From: Spirosoma terrae
GTDB taxonomy: Bacteria; Bacteroidota; Bacteroidia; Cytophagales; Spirosomataceae
NCBI RefSeq assembly: GCF_010435915.1
Contig: NZ_JAAFZH010000004.1
Span: forward strand, 186,001-250,000
Direction: 5' to 3'
Length of the DNA: 64,000 nt
Below the pieces are notes generated by a model. It made no database searches, had not been told where the DNA came from, and saw only the letters and a list, made by a program, of their open reading frames with translations. Of the stretch, positions 17,261 to 25,466 are shown piece after piece. Numbering within the stretch: the first letter of the stretch is position 1; each line of letters begins with the position of its first letter. Position numbers and translations under genes: made by a program.

Positions 17261-17779
17261 ACCGCCTTCGTAACAGATCGCCCTCTCGCCAAATCTACTC
17301 ACTTCTGATTATTGGATGTCAGTGACTTCACGATGAGCCATGCTGCTAAACCTGGTTAGCAATACCCGTTTTTAAAGACTAGCTGATGGATTTACCAACT
17401 CAACGGTCAACTGAGCGAGACTAGTTTGTATAAAATTTTAAAAAATCCAGATCATTGTTTATCCAAAATTAATAAGTATTTCCTGAAGTCTGTACAAAAC
17501 AGGGGTAGACTGGTAAATGGAGGGGCTAGCTAGCCCTATATTCAGAATTAAAGTATGTTCCTTTCAGACCCTTTGCCTCACCGGATGAATCGTAAGCATT
17601 TTTACGTATATAGACTACAGATTTGGTGAAAATAGCCTTTCTGAGCGTGTACAAAATTCGCTCATTTACAAGCAAGTTCCCGTTGAAATAGTCACGAACA
17701 TTGATAGTTTTGTAGTTTATAACAAACAGTTCTTGGCTGCCGTTTTAATTTTAAGATTCCTTATTGCAAATTACTACTC
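17261..17779. other. 519-nt intergenic region upstream of the RND operon
   Basis: AT-rich DNA with no credible reading frame and no tRNA-like cloverleaf. Near 17525-17535 there is a small self-complementary stretch (ggggctagctagcccta). The only strong signal is the promoter at 17683-17712 that faces the efflux genes. Confidence 0.5.
17683..17712 (+). promoter_or_regulatory. Bacteroidota-type promoter of the RND efflux operon
   Basis: TTG at 17683-17685, a 19-nt spacer and TAGTTTTG at 17705-17712 match the TTG-N19-TAnnTTTG consensus. The predicted transcript start is about 17719, giving a 60-nt leader before the GTG start at 17780. No operator-like palindrome overlaps it. Confidence 0.65.
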
Positions 17780-18907
17780 GTGAAAAGATGGATTGCTATC
17801 GGTCTCGTCGTATTGGTTCTTGGCGGGATAATTGTTTACAATAAAGTATTACACCCTGCTCCAGGCGCTGCCCCTGGCGGTGGTGGCGGCAAAGGTGATG
17901 CCGGTAAAGGGGGCCCCGGCGGTAAGGGTGGCGCTCCAACCAGTATCAACGGGTTTGTTGTTATCCGAAAAAATCTGCGCGAAGACGTAGTGTCCAGCGG
18001 ATCACTACTGGCCGCAGAACAGGTTGATATCTACCCAGAAATTTCCGCCCGTATTACCCAGTTAAATATTCGGGAAGGTCAGCCGGTTAACAAAGGCGAT
18101 CTACTCGTGAAACTCTTCGACGCTGACCTGAAAGCGCAGTTATTAAAACTTCAGGCTCAGGCAGAAAATGCCCGCCGTACGGAAGAACGGAACAAACAGC
18201 TCCTGGAACGGGGCGGTATCAGCCAGCAGGAATACGACATTGTTACCACGAATTTACGTTCGTCGCTGGCCGACATTGAGTTGGTAAAAGCAAACCTTCA
18301 ACGTACTGAAATTCGGGCTCCTTTCTCGGGAATTATTGGTTTGAGAAATGTGAGTGCGGGAGCCGTTGTATCGCCCAACACGCTCATTGCCAGACTACAG
18401 CAGGTCTCATCGCTTAAACTGGATTTTTCTATACCTGAAAAGTACGGTGCTACTGTGCGAAATGGCAGTAGTGTTTCGTTTTTAGTGGATGGAAGTACAA
18501 AGCCTGGTCAGGGTATTGTTTACGCCATTGAACCTGGTGTGGAAGAACAAACCCGAAACCTCCGTATTCGGGCTCGTGTCAATAATGCTTCTTCGTCACT
18601 ACGTCCCGGAGCTTTTGCCCGCGTTACGTTAACGATTCAGAACGAACAAAGCATGGTTGTACCTACCCAGGCCGTTATTCCACAAACTCGTACCAACCAG
18701 GTTGTGGTCGTAAAAGGCGGGAAGGCTCAATTCAAAGACGTAGTGACTGGCTTACGAACGGCCGGAACGATTCAGATTTTATCGGGTTTAAGTGTTGGCG
18801 ATACCGTAGCCACTACTGGCCTGCTTTTCCTGAAACCTGATGTACCCGTTAAAATTGGGAAAGTGATCACCTTACCTACCGAAGGAACCAAAGTAGCCGC
18901 CAACTGA
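17780..18907 (+). CDS. RND efflux periplasmic adaptor (membrane fusion protein)
   Basis: 375 aa. The start is GTG at 17780; no ATG is available in frame before the membrane anchor (IAIGLVVLVLGGIIV). After the anchor there is an unusual Gly/Lys-rich stretch (residues about 30-53). The lipoyl-like half motifs are VDIYPEISARITQLNIREGQ and TEIRAPFSGIIGLRNVSAGA, separated by a coiled-coil hairpin (about 115-175), followed by beta-barrel and membrane-proximal domains. It links the inner-membrane pump to an outer-membrane channel. The transporter gene follows after 28 nt. Confidence 0.92.
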   Translation: MKRWIAIGLVVLVLGGIIVYNKVLHPAPGAAPGGGGGKGDAGKGGPGGKGGAPTSINGFVVIRKNLREDVVSSGSLLAAEQVDIYPEISARITQLNIREGQPVNKGDLLVKLFDADLKAQLLKLQAQAENARRTEERNKQLLERGGISQQEYDIVTTNLRSSLADIELVKANLQRTEIRAPFSGIIGLRNVSAGAVVSPNTLIARLQQVSSLKLDFSIPEKYGATVRNGSSVSFLVDGSTKPGQGIVYAIEPGVEEQTRNLRIRARVNNASSSLRPGAFARVTLTIQNEQSMVVPTQAVIPQTRTNQVVVVKGGKAQFKDVVTGLRTAGTIQILSGLSVGDTVATTGLLFLKPDVPVKIGKVITLPTEGTKVAAN

Positions 18908-18935
18908 GAAGCATACCTTTTAACTCGCAACAACA

Positions 18936-21900
18936 ATGAGTCTACCCGAATTAAGCTTAAGCCGGCCCGTATTTGCGATGGTAATGTCCATCGTGATTGT
19001 GCTGTTCGGCGTTATCGGCTTTACGTTCCTCGGCGTGCGCGAATACCCGGCGATTGACCCGCCGGTTATCTCCGTCCGTACGAGCTACACGGGCGCGAAC
19101 CCCGAAATTATTGAGTCTCAGATTACCGAGCCGATCGAGAAATCGCTGAACAGTATTGAAGGAATTCGTACCATTTCATCGAATAGTGCCTTAGGGTCTA
19201 GTAATATTACGGTTGAGTTTAATCTGGATGCCAATCTGGAACAAGCCGCCAACGACGTGCGGGATAAAGTATCTCAGGCTCAGCGGCAACTTCCACAGGA
19301 TATTGACGCTCCTCCTGTTGTTACCAAAGCCGACGCGAACTCTGAACCGATCATATTCCTGAACGTACAGAGTACGACCCGTAGCCCGACTCAGTTATCT
19401 GATTATGCTGAAAACGTTCTTCAGGAGCGCTTACAAACGATTCCCGGTGTTAGCCAGGCCAATATATACGGTCTCAAACGTCAGGCAATGCGCCTGTGGA
19501 TCGATCCCATTAAAATGTCGGCCTATCGGCTAACGGCCCAGGATATACAAAGCGCGCTGAATTCCCAGAATGTGGAGCTTCCCGGCGGAAAAGTATATGG
19601 AAACAATACCGAATTAACCGTAAAAGCGGTTGGTCGATTAACCACCGAAGAAGATTTCAACAATCTGATTATTCGTCAAACCAGCAATCAGATTATACGC
19701 TTCAAAGATGTTGGCTATGCTACGTTAGGCGCAGAGAACGAAGAAACCCTCTCGAAGCAAAACGGTACGGTGGGTGTAATTCTGGCCCTGATTCCCCAGC
19801 CGGGTGCCAACTACGTAACGATTGCAGACGAGTTCTACAAACGATTCGACCAGTTAAAGAAAGATTTACCGGACGACATCATTGCTTTTGTAGGAACCGA
19901 CCGTAGTATTTTCATTCGTCGGGCAACGGAAGAAGTAGGCGAAACGCTTATTATTTCCTTTGTTCTGGTCGTTCTGGTCATTTACCTGTTCTTCCGGGAC
20001 TGGCTGATTGCCTTTCGGCCTTTGATTGATATTCCGGTATCGCTGATCGGCGCCTTTTTCATCATGTATGTCGCCGACTTTAGTATTAACGTACTAACGC
20101 TGCTGGGTATCGTACTGGCCACTGGCCTTGTGGTGGATGACGGGATTGTGGTTACGGAAAATATCTTCAAGAAAGTTGAAGAAGGCATGGACAACGAGCG
20201 AGCGGCCCGGGAAGGCTCAAACGAGATTTTCTTCGCCGTTATTTCAACGTCTATTACCCTCGCGATCGTTTTCTTACCGATTATCTTCCTGCAAGGTTTT
20301 GTGGGTAGACTTTTCCGGGAATTTGGTATTGTGGTGGCTGGAGCGGTATTGATTTCGGCATTCGTTTCGTTGACGCTGACCCCAGTACTGAGCGTAAAAC
20401 TGACCAGCAAGAACCACGGTCGTTCCTGGTTTTATCGGAAAACGGAACCGTTTTTCCAGTGGCTCGATGATTCTTACCGCGACTCGCTGAACGGTATTAT
20501 GAAAAAACGCGGCTGGGCTTTTGGTATGATCTTCGTCTGTCTGGCCGTGATTTTTGGATTAGGCTCGCAGCTTAAATCCGAATTAGCCCCTCTGGAAGAC
20601 CGTGGTCGGACCCGTATTTCCATTACGTCGCCGGAAGGAACCAGTTTTGAAGCGCAATCGGCGATAACGGATCGTGTGCTGGATTTTGTGCTGGATTCGA
20701 TTCCCGAGAATAAACTAGCCTTCAGCGTTGTAGCACCCGGCTTTTCGGGCTCTGGAGCGGTTAACTCCTCGTTTGTCATGGTCAATATGGTTGATGCATC
20801 CGAGCGAAAACGGTCGCAGCAGGACATTGTTGACTATATTAACAAGAACCTGAGAAAATTCAGCGAAGCCCGTATGTTTGCTACGCAGGATCAGACTATT
20901 CAGGTTGGTCGTCAGGGCGGTGGCTTGCCTGTTCAGTTTGTTATTCAGAACCTGAATTTTGAGAAACTACGGGAAAAACTACCCGCTTTCCTGGATGAAG
21001 TACAGAAAGATGCTACATTTCAGAACTCTGACGTTGATCTGAAATTCAACAAGCCCGAACTTAACATCACCATCGAGCGTGAGAAGGCGACGAATCTGGG
21101 CGTATCGGTACAGGACGTAGCACAAACGTTACAATTGGCGTTGAGTAATCGTCGATTGGCGTACTTCCTGATGAATGGTAAACAATATCAGGTAATTGGC
21201 CAGGTAGATCGCAGAGACCGCGACGAGCCAGTCGATTTAGCGTCTTTTTACGTACGTTCCAATACAGGTCAGTTAATTCAGCTCGATAACCTGGTTAAAT
21301 TCCAGGAAGTGAGTAGTCCTCCTCAGGTTTACCACTACAACCGTTTTAAATCAGCGACGGTATCCGCCGGATTAGCGCCGGGCAAAACGATTGGCGATGG
21401 TGTAGCAGCCATGCAGGCTATCGCAGCGAAAACACTGGACGAATCGTTCCAGACATCACTCTCAGGTCCATCCCGCGACTACGCCGAAAGCTCGTCAAAT
21501 ACCTTATTTGCCTTTGGCCTGGCCTTGGTTCTGATTTATCTGATTCTGGCGGCTCAGTTTGACTCTTTCATCGATCCGTTCATTATCATGATGACCGTAC
21601 CGCTGGCGCTGGCCGGGGCCGTATTCTCACTTTGGATGTTCAATCAAACGCTAAATATTTTCAGTCAGATTGGTGTGATCATGCTGGTAGGTCTGGTGAC
21701 GAAAAACGGGATTCTGATCGTGGAATTCGCGAACGAACAGCGTTTGATGGGCAAAAACAAATTCGATGCGGCCGTTGAATCGGCTGCGCTACGTTTACGG
21801 CCAATTCTGATGACTACCCTTGTAGCGGCTTTTGGTGCTTTACCACTGGCACTGGCATTGGGATCGGCCGCAAAAAGCCGAGTTCCGCTAGGAATTGTTA

Positions 21901-22064
21901 TTGTGGGTGGACTTATGTTCTCACTGATCCTGACACTTTACGTAGTACCGGTGATTTATACCTATATGTCGCGCCGGAAAAATGTTAAACCTGAGGATGC
22001 ACAGAAACACCCCCTAAACCAGGGCGACACGACCAAGTCTGAAGCCATGGAAGTTCAGCTATAG
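18936..22064 (+). CDS. RND family multidrug efflux transporter
   Basis: 1042 aa, the standard length of HAE1/AcrB-type pumps. The N-terminus LSLSRPVFAMVMSIVIVLFG is the first transmembrane helix; the first periplasmic loop follows to about 330. The proton-relay pair is visible in GLVVDDGIVVTENIFKKVEE of TM4. The second half repeats the pattern with YLILAAQFDSFIDPFIIMMT and LVGLVTKNGILIVEFANEQR. It would extrude hydrophobic drugs or other toxic compounds using the proton gradient. It forms an operon with the adaptor; an outer-membrane TolC-type factor is not in the operon and must be supplied from elsewhere. Confidence 0.95.
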   Translation: MSLPELSLSRPVFAMVMSIVIVLFGVIGFTFLGVREYPAIDPPVISVRTSYTGANPEIIESQITEPIEKSLNSIEGIRTISSNSALGSSNITVEFNLDANLEQAANDVRDKVSQAQRQLPQDIDAPPVVTKADANSEPIIFLNVQSTTRSPTQLSDYAENVLQERLQTIPGVSQANIYGLKRQAMRLWIDPIKMSAYRLTAQDIQSALNSQNVELPGGKVYGNNTELTVKAVGRLTTEEDFNNLIIRQTSNQIIRFKDVGYATLGAENEETLSKQNGTVGVILALIPQPGANYVTIADEFYKRFDQLKKDLPDDIIAFVGTDRSIFIRRATEEVGETLIISFVLVVLVIYLFFRDWLIAFRPLIDIPVSLIGAFFIMYVADFSINVLTLLGIVLATGLVVDDGIVVTENIFKKVEEGMDNERAAREGSNEIFFAVISTSITLAIVFLPIIFLQGFVGRLFREFGIVVAGAVLISAFVSLTLTPVLSVKLTSKNHGRSWFYRKTEPFFQWLDDSYRDSLNGIMKKRGWAFGMIFVCLAVIFGLGSQLKSELAPLEDRGRTRISITSPEGTSFEAQSAITDRVLDFVLDSIPENKLAFSVVAPGFSGSGAVNSSFVMVNMVDASERKRSQQDIVDYINKNLRKFSEARMFATQDQTIQVGRQGGGLPVQFVIQNLNFEKLREKLPAFLDEVQKDATFQNSDVDLKFNKPELNITIEREKATNLGVSVQDVAQTLQLALSNRRLAYFLMNGKQYQVIGQVDRRDRDEPVDLASFYVRSNTGQLIQLDNLVKFQEVSSPPQVYHYNRFKSATVSAGLAPGKTIGDGVAAMQAIAAKTLDESFQTSLSGPSRDYAESSSNTLFAFGLALVLIYLILAAQFDSFIDPFIIMMTVPLALAGAVFSLWMFNQTLNIFSQIGVIMLVGLVTKNGILIVEFANEQRLMGKNKFDAAVESAALRLRPILMTTLVAAFGALPLALALGSAAKSRVPLGIVIVGGLMFSLILTLYVVPVIYTYMSRRKNVKPEDAQKHPLNQGDTTKSEAMEVQL

Positions 22065-22086
22065 TTAGTAGGTATTATTCCAATAC

Positions 22087-22120
22087 AAAAATCCCCGCCA
22101 GGAAACCTAGCGGGGATTTT
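22087..22120. terminator. Terminator of the RND operon
   Basis: aaaatccccgc (left arm near 22088-22098) pairs with gcggggatttt (22110-22120), loop 11 nt, 23 nt after the transporter stop. The A and T flanks make it bidirectional, so it may also end the convergent SGNH-like gene. Confidence 0.8.
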
Positions 22121-22149
22121 GCATTAGTTAGGTTAGTAGGTAAGACTTA

Positions 22150-22902
22150 TTACGTCCGACGGATCGGATGAATAGCCACAATGGTTGGAGCCGCCAGGTA
22201 GTAATCAAAAAGCGCCCGCCCAATCAACTCATGCCCAATAGCGTTCAGGTAGCCTGGTTGAGTTGCTAAAAAATATTCTTCACGTGATCTGACGATCAAG
22301 TCTGTATCAAAAACACTGAATGACTGACGAACCTGCGAGTGCATAAATAGGGTCTTCCCCTGCTGCCGGAGCCATTGCTGGTTAGAATCACTATGTGGAA
22401 ATGGCGTCAGCAAAATCACTTTGTGCCGATGTGGTCTTAACACAGTCAATAGACTGGTTAATTCGCGACTTACAGTAGCTAATCGGGGAAATCTACCCAG
22501 CAAGGCCATACTTTTCAGCATCAGCAGTTGCGCTCTTTCCCGAACTTTTTCGAGAACGGGTTGCGGCTTAACCACACTGATCGGTTGGAGGAATTTAGGT
22601 AGAATTAGATCATCCGATAAAGCCGTATAATTGTCTGATGAATTGATAAATAATGACCCAATGCCAGCTGGGTGATCTAAACAGCCTTTTCCCGCCTGCA
22701 TAACAATCAGATCATAACGCTCCAGCGGTAGTTGCGCTAGTGTGGTCCGCACAGCCGTCAGAGTCGAATGAGCGTAAGCTTCTACCGAAACCGTTCGGCC
22801 AGTTTTATTTATCTGCCGAATAAAATGTCCAACAAAACTTAGTTGTCCGGCTGCCAGTCCATATCCGCCAACATGCCGATCGCCAATTATCAGTATCTTC
22901 AT
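22150..22902 (-). CDS. SGNH-fold protein lacking the canonical catalytic serine
   Basis: About 250 aa from ATG 22902 (MKILIIGDRHVGGYG); an in-frame ATG at 22950 would add 16 residues. The first block looks like the SGNH/GDSL block I, but the Ser of GDS is Arg (GDRHVGGYG). Block III, normally GxND, reads MQAGKGCLDH. A C-terminal NAIGHELIGRALFDYY is like block V with its His. The fold is therefore plausible but the classic triad is incomplete, so it may be a pseudo-esterase or a diverged polysaccharide O-acetyl enzyme. No signal peptide is seen with the shorter start. Confidence 0.6.
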   Translation of the reverse strand: MKILIIGDRHVGGYGLAAGQLSFVGHFIRQINKTGRTVSVEAYAHSTLTAVRTTLAQLPLERYDLIVMQAGKGCLDHPAGIGSLFINSSDNYTALSDDLILPKFLQPISVVKPQPVLEKVRERAQLLMLKSMALLGRFPRLATVSRELTSLLTVLRPHRHKVILLTPFPHSDSNQQWLRQQGKTLFMHSQVRQSFSVFDTDLIVRSREEYFLATQPGYLNAIGHELIGRALFDYYLAAPTIVAIHPIRRT

Positions 22903-23007
22903 CGGATGAAGTGACACGTAGTGTGTCTTTTTTACTGATACGCCCGCCATTGTTTAAGCGTGGCAGCCAATCATAAAAAAATCAAATAAAAGTTTAACAT
23001 ACGCTGC

Positions 23008-23031
23008 AACGAACTTACCACTTTATGCGTA
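23008..23031 (+). promoter_or_regulatory. Candidate ECF-type promoter of the sigma factor gene
   Basis: AAC at 23008-23010 and CGTA at 23028-23031 are separated by 17 nt, the general AAC-N16/17-CGT form of extracytoplasmic sigma promoters. It lies 43 nt before the TTG start at 23074. The CGTA is the left end of the perfect palindrome cgtattaatacg (23028-23039), and gtatg/catac arms follow at 23039-23052. The match is short and could be by chance, but autoregulation is common for such genes. Confidence 0.3.
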
Positions 23032-23073
23032 TTAATACGTATGTGCGCATACTCACCTTAAACGGAACGAACG

Positions 23074-23682
23074 TTGTTTTTCAAAAAATCGTCCTCGTTT
23101 GCCGAACATGACCTAATTAGTGTCATTCAGGCTTGCCGTGCCAGTGATCCACGGGCGCAGCGAACGCTATTCAAGCAGTTCTTTGGGTATGCCAAAAGTA
23201 TATGCTTACGCTATACGTCTAGTCGTGAAGAAGCCGAAGATGTCTTGAATGAGGGTTTCCTGAAAGTATTTCAGCACCTTGATCGCTTCGACGAGAGTCA
23301 GCCTTTTAAAGCCTGGCTTCGGACCATTCTGGTTAATACCGCCATTAGTCACTACCGGCGGAACCACCAATTAGAACAGCAAACCAACCTTGAATCGGGC
23401 GAGCAGATTGCCGTTGACGATGACGTCGTCGACCAGATTGCCGCCGAAGAAATCCTGGCGCTGGTTCAACAGCTAACACCTACCTACCGAACGGTGTTTA
23501 TGATGCATGTTGTTGATGGCTACAGCCTCCATGAAATTGCAGGCATTTTATCCCACAACGAAGCTACGGTTCGCTCTAATTACGCACGCGCTCGTCAGAA
23601 ACTCCAACAGATGATCCGACAAGCGTATCCGTTCCACGCTAAGACGGGCCCCAAGGCCCCATTACCATATCATGAAAACTGA
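23074..23682 (+). CDS. ECF-type RNA polymerase sigma factor
   Basis: 202 aa. Region 2 spans about 25-98 (KSICLRYTSSREEAEDVLNE, FKAWLRTILVNTAISHYRRN) and region 4 spans about 135-190 (VFMMHVVDGYSLHEIAGIL, SHNEATVRSNYARARQKLQQ). The start is TTG at 23074: the only in-frame ATG upstream (23041) meets a stop first. The stop overlaps the start of the next gene by 11 nt, the usual arrangement of sigma factor and anti-sigma factor. It would direct a small envelope-related regulon when released from its partner. Confidence 0.93.
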   Translation: MFFKKSSSFAEHDLISVIQACRASDPRAQRTLFKQFFGYAKSICLRYTSSREEAEDVLNEGFLKVFQHLDRFDESQPFKAWLRTILVNTAISHYRRNHQLEQQTNLESGEQIAVDDDVVDQIAAEEILALVQQLTPTYRTVFMMHVVDGYSLHEIAGILSHNEATVRSNYARARQKLQQMIRQAYPFHAKTGPKAPLPYHEN

Positions 23683-25327
23683 TCGATTTGCCGATATTAT
23701 CCGACGAAAGCTGGATAGCATCCGACCCGAATTTTCTGATCGGGAATGGGAAAAGATGCAGGCAACACTTACTAAAGCTGGAGTAACTCCAAACATTCCC
23801 GTACAAACTGCGCACCCATTTGCGGGTGTGGCGGCCAAACTTGCCGTTGTTGGCGCCATTGGTACTACTGTTTTCTTAACCACCTCTATTTGGCAGCATT
23901 ATGAATTAAAACATCTACGTCAATCCCTTGAACAAGCTACTAATTCAGTTGAATCAGTCCGCACAACGGATTCCAGTACTAACTTGCCCATTACTGATCA
24001 TGCTGCTACGTTACCGCCCCTCCAAAATGCTCAAAATGGAGCTCATGCAACGGAGAAGATCGTTAACGTACCAGAAGCCGCTCATTCTGTTCGAAGAGAT
24101 ACGGTTTACATTGATCGCTACGTTACAGTGCCAACAACTGAGTCTCCACTACGGCTGAAAAACAACACCCAGCCATCCAGATCTCAGGATGGAAATTTGG
24201 GCAATGCGCAGGCCGTTGAATTCGGTAAGCAACGTATTAACCCCGGTTCCTCAGTTACCCAACGCGTAGAGCGTACCCCATCGAAACCGGCTGACGAAGT
24301 TGATGTATCGGTACGTAACGAGGGCCAGCTGCCAGGCTCAACTGGCCAACCCGCTGACCAGGCTACGAGTAAAAACCAGCGGGCTAAGAGTTCCGTAGAA
24401 CGTAGTGACATTGCTGCATCGGATAAGACGCGTTCGAATCCACAACTTCCGACGAGCGCCGGAACATCCTCAAAAGATGGTGGACGTACTACGGTTGATA
24501 CGCCGACAGAAACGACGTCTGCTCAACAAAATGACGGATCGACTACATCTTCATCCGATGGATCGAATCAACCAGAAACAGTCTATGAATCGCTGGCTTC
24601 GCTACCGCTACAACAAAAAACGATTCGTTGGAACGACATAATGGCTCTGAGAGCACGCCAGATGCGTCCTGCGCGGACCGTAGTGGTGAACAGTTCGCCA
24701 CAGACACCTACCGTTCAGAAACCTGCTACTCCGTTCATAGCGAAGATCAGAGTGGGGGCTGGAGCCGACGTCAATAAGGATGCGCTAAGTGGCGGTGTTT
24801 ATTCGGAGGTTCTGCTAGGAAATCGTTTTTCTTTATCGGTTGGTTTGAGCCAGGCTCGTTTTTCGGGCACTACGTTTAAAGGAGAGAAAGAATTCAACGA
24901 ACGCAATCGGGAAGATTTTCGGAAGGACTTTGCGCGAGGCATTGACCAAAAGTTTGCGATTATCAACATTGAAAGCAAGTCGACCCGTATTCAGATTCCA
25001 ATCAACCTAGGCTACCGAATTCCACTGACACAATCGTTGGCTTTGTTACCATCGGTCGGCACGAACCTTAATTTGCAGGCTAAAGAGTACATTAGTTTTA
25101 TACAAATATTAACGCTCCCTTATCCGATCTATAAACTGGTAAATGCTGAAGTTACCCGACCAATTGATTTGTTCAACAATGTGAATGTGGGAGCCGGCAT
25201 CGAGTGGCGTCAAAGACACTGGGTAGCTCAGGCCAGCCCAGTCCTTACGCTGCCACTTCAGACAATGCCGTTCTGCAACGAAAACACAACGGTTGGTCTG
25301 AGAGCCAGACTCTTTTATCAATTTTAG
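23672..25327 (+). CDS. Putative dual-membrane-spanning anti-sigma factor (cytoplasmic tail, inner-membrane helix, outer-membrane barrel)
   Basis: 551 aa with an unusual order. Residues 1-45 are a charged cytoplasmic segment (FADIIRRKLDSIRPEFSDRE). Residues about 52-74 are a transmembrane helix (AKLAVVGAIGTTVFLTTSIW). Residues about 75-350 are a long linker rich in Ser, Thr, Pro, Gln and Asn. Residues about 355-551 alternate like a PorT-type outer-membrane beta-barrel (AKIRVGAGADVN, VGAGIEWRQRHWVAQASP) and end in LFYQF, a C-terminal aromatic like a barrel-assembly signal. One chain could thus connect the cytoplasmic sigma factor to the cell surface. The 11-nt overlap with the sigma factor gene supports an anti-sigma role; direct binding is inferred. 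Confidence 0.75.
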   Translation: MKTDRFADIIRRKLDSIRPEFSDREWEKMQATLTKAGVTPNIPVQTAHPFAGVAAKLAVVGAIGTTVFLTTSIWQHYELKHLRQSLEQATNSVESVRTTDSSTNLPITDHAATLPPLQNAQNGAHATEKIVNVPEAAHSVRRDTVYIDRYVTVPTTESPLRLKNNTQPSRSQDGNLGNAQAVEFGKQRINPGSSVTQRVERTPSKPADEVDVSVRNEGQLPGSTGQPADQATSKNQRAKSSVERSDIAASDKTRSNPQLPTSAGTSSKDGGRTTVDTPTETTSAQQNDGSTTSSSDGSNQPETVYESLASLPLQQKTIRWNDIMALRARQMRPARTVVVNSSPQTPTVQKPATPFIAKIRVGAGADVNKDALSGGVYSEVLLGNRFSLSVGLSQARFSGTTFKGEKEFNERNREDFRKDFARGIDQKFAIINIESKSTRIQIPINLGYRIPLTQSLALLPSVGTNLNLQAKEYISFIQILTLPYPIYKLVNAEVTRPIDLFNNVNVGAGIEWRQRHWVAQASPVLTLPLQTMPFCNENTTVGLRARLFYQF

Positions 25328-25415
25328 TTCAATTTCATTAATGCCTGATTACTCAGTTACCTAACAACTACTAGTACACAGCGATCTGCTTTTTCCTACC
25401 GGAAGAGGCATAAAA

Positions 25416-25450
25416 AATCGGGGTGTAGAGAAATTCTCTACACCCCGATT
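25416..25450. terminator. Long bidirectional terminator
   Basis: A 17-bp perfect stem (arms 25416-25432 and 25434-25450, starting aatcggggtgtag) separates the convergent barrel gene (stop 25327) and the PQQ dehydrogenase gene (stop 25467). A run of A precedes it, giving T on the minus transcript. Confidence 0.75.
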
Positions 25451-25466
25451 CGCTACGTAAGCTCGT

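Noticed and set aside
19982-20827. Long minus-strand frames inside the RND pump gene
   Set aside because: They are shadows of the pump gene; the plus-strand product is unmistakable.
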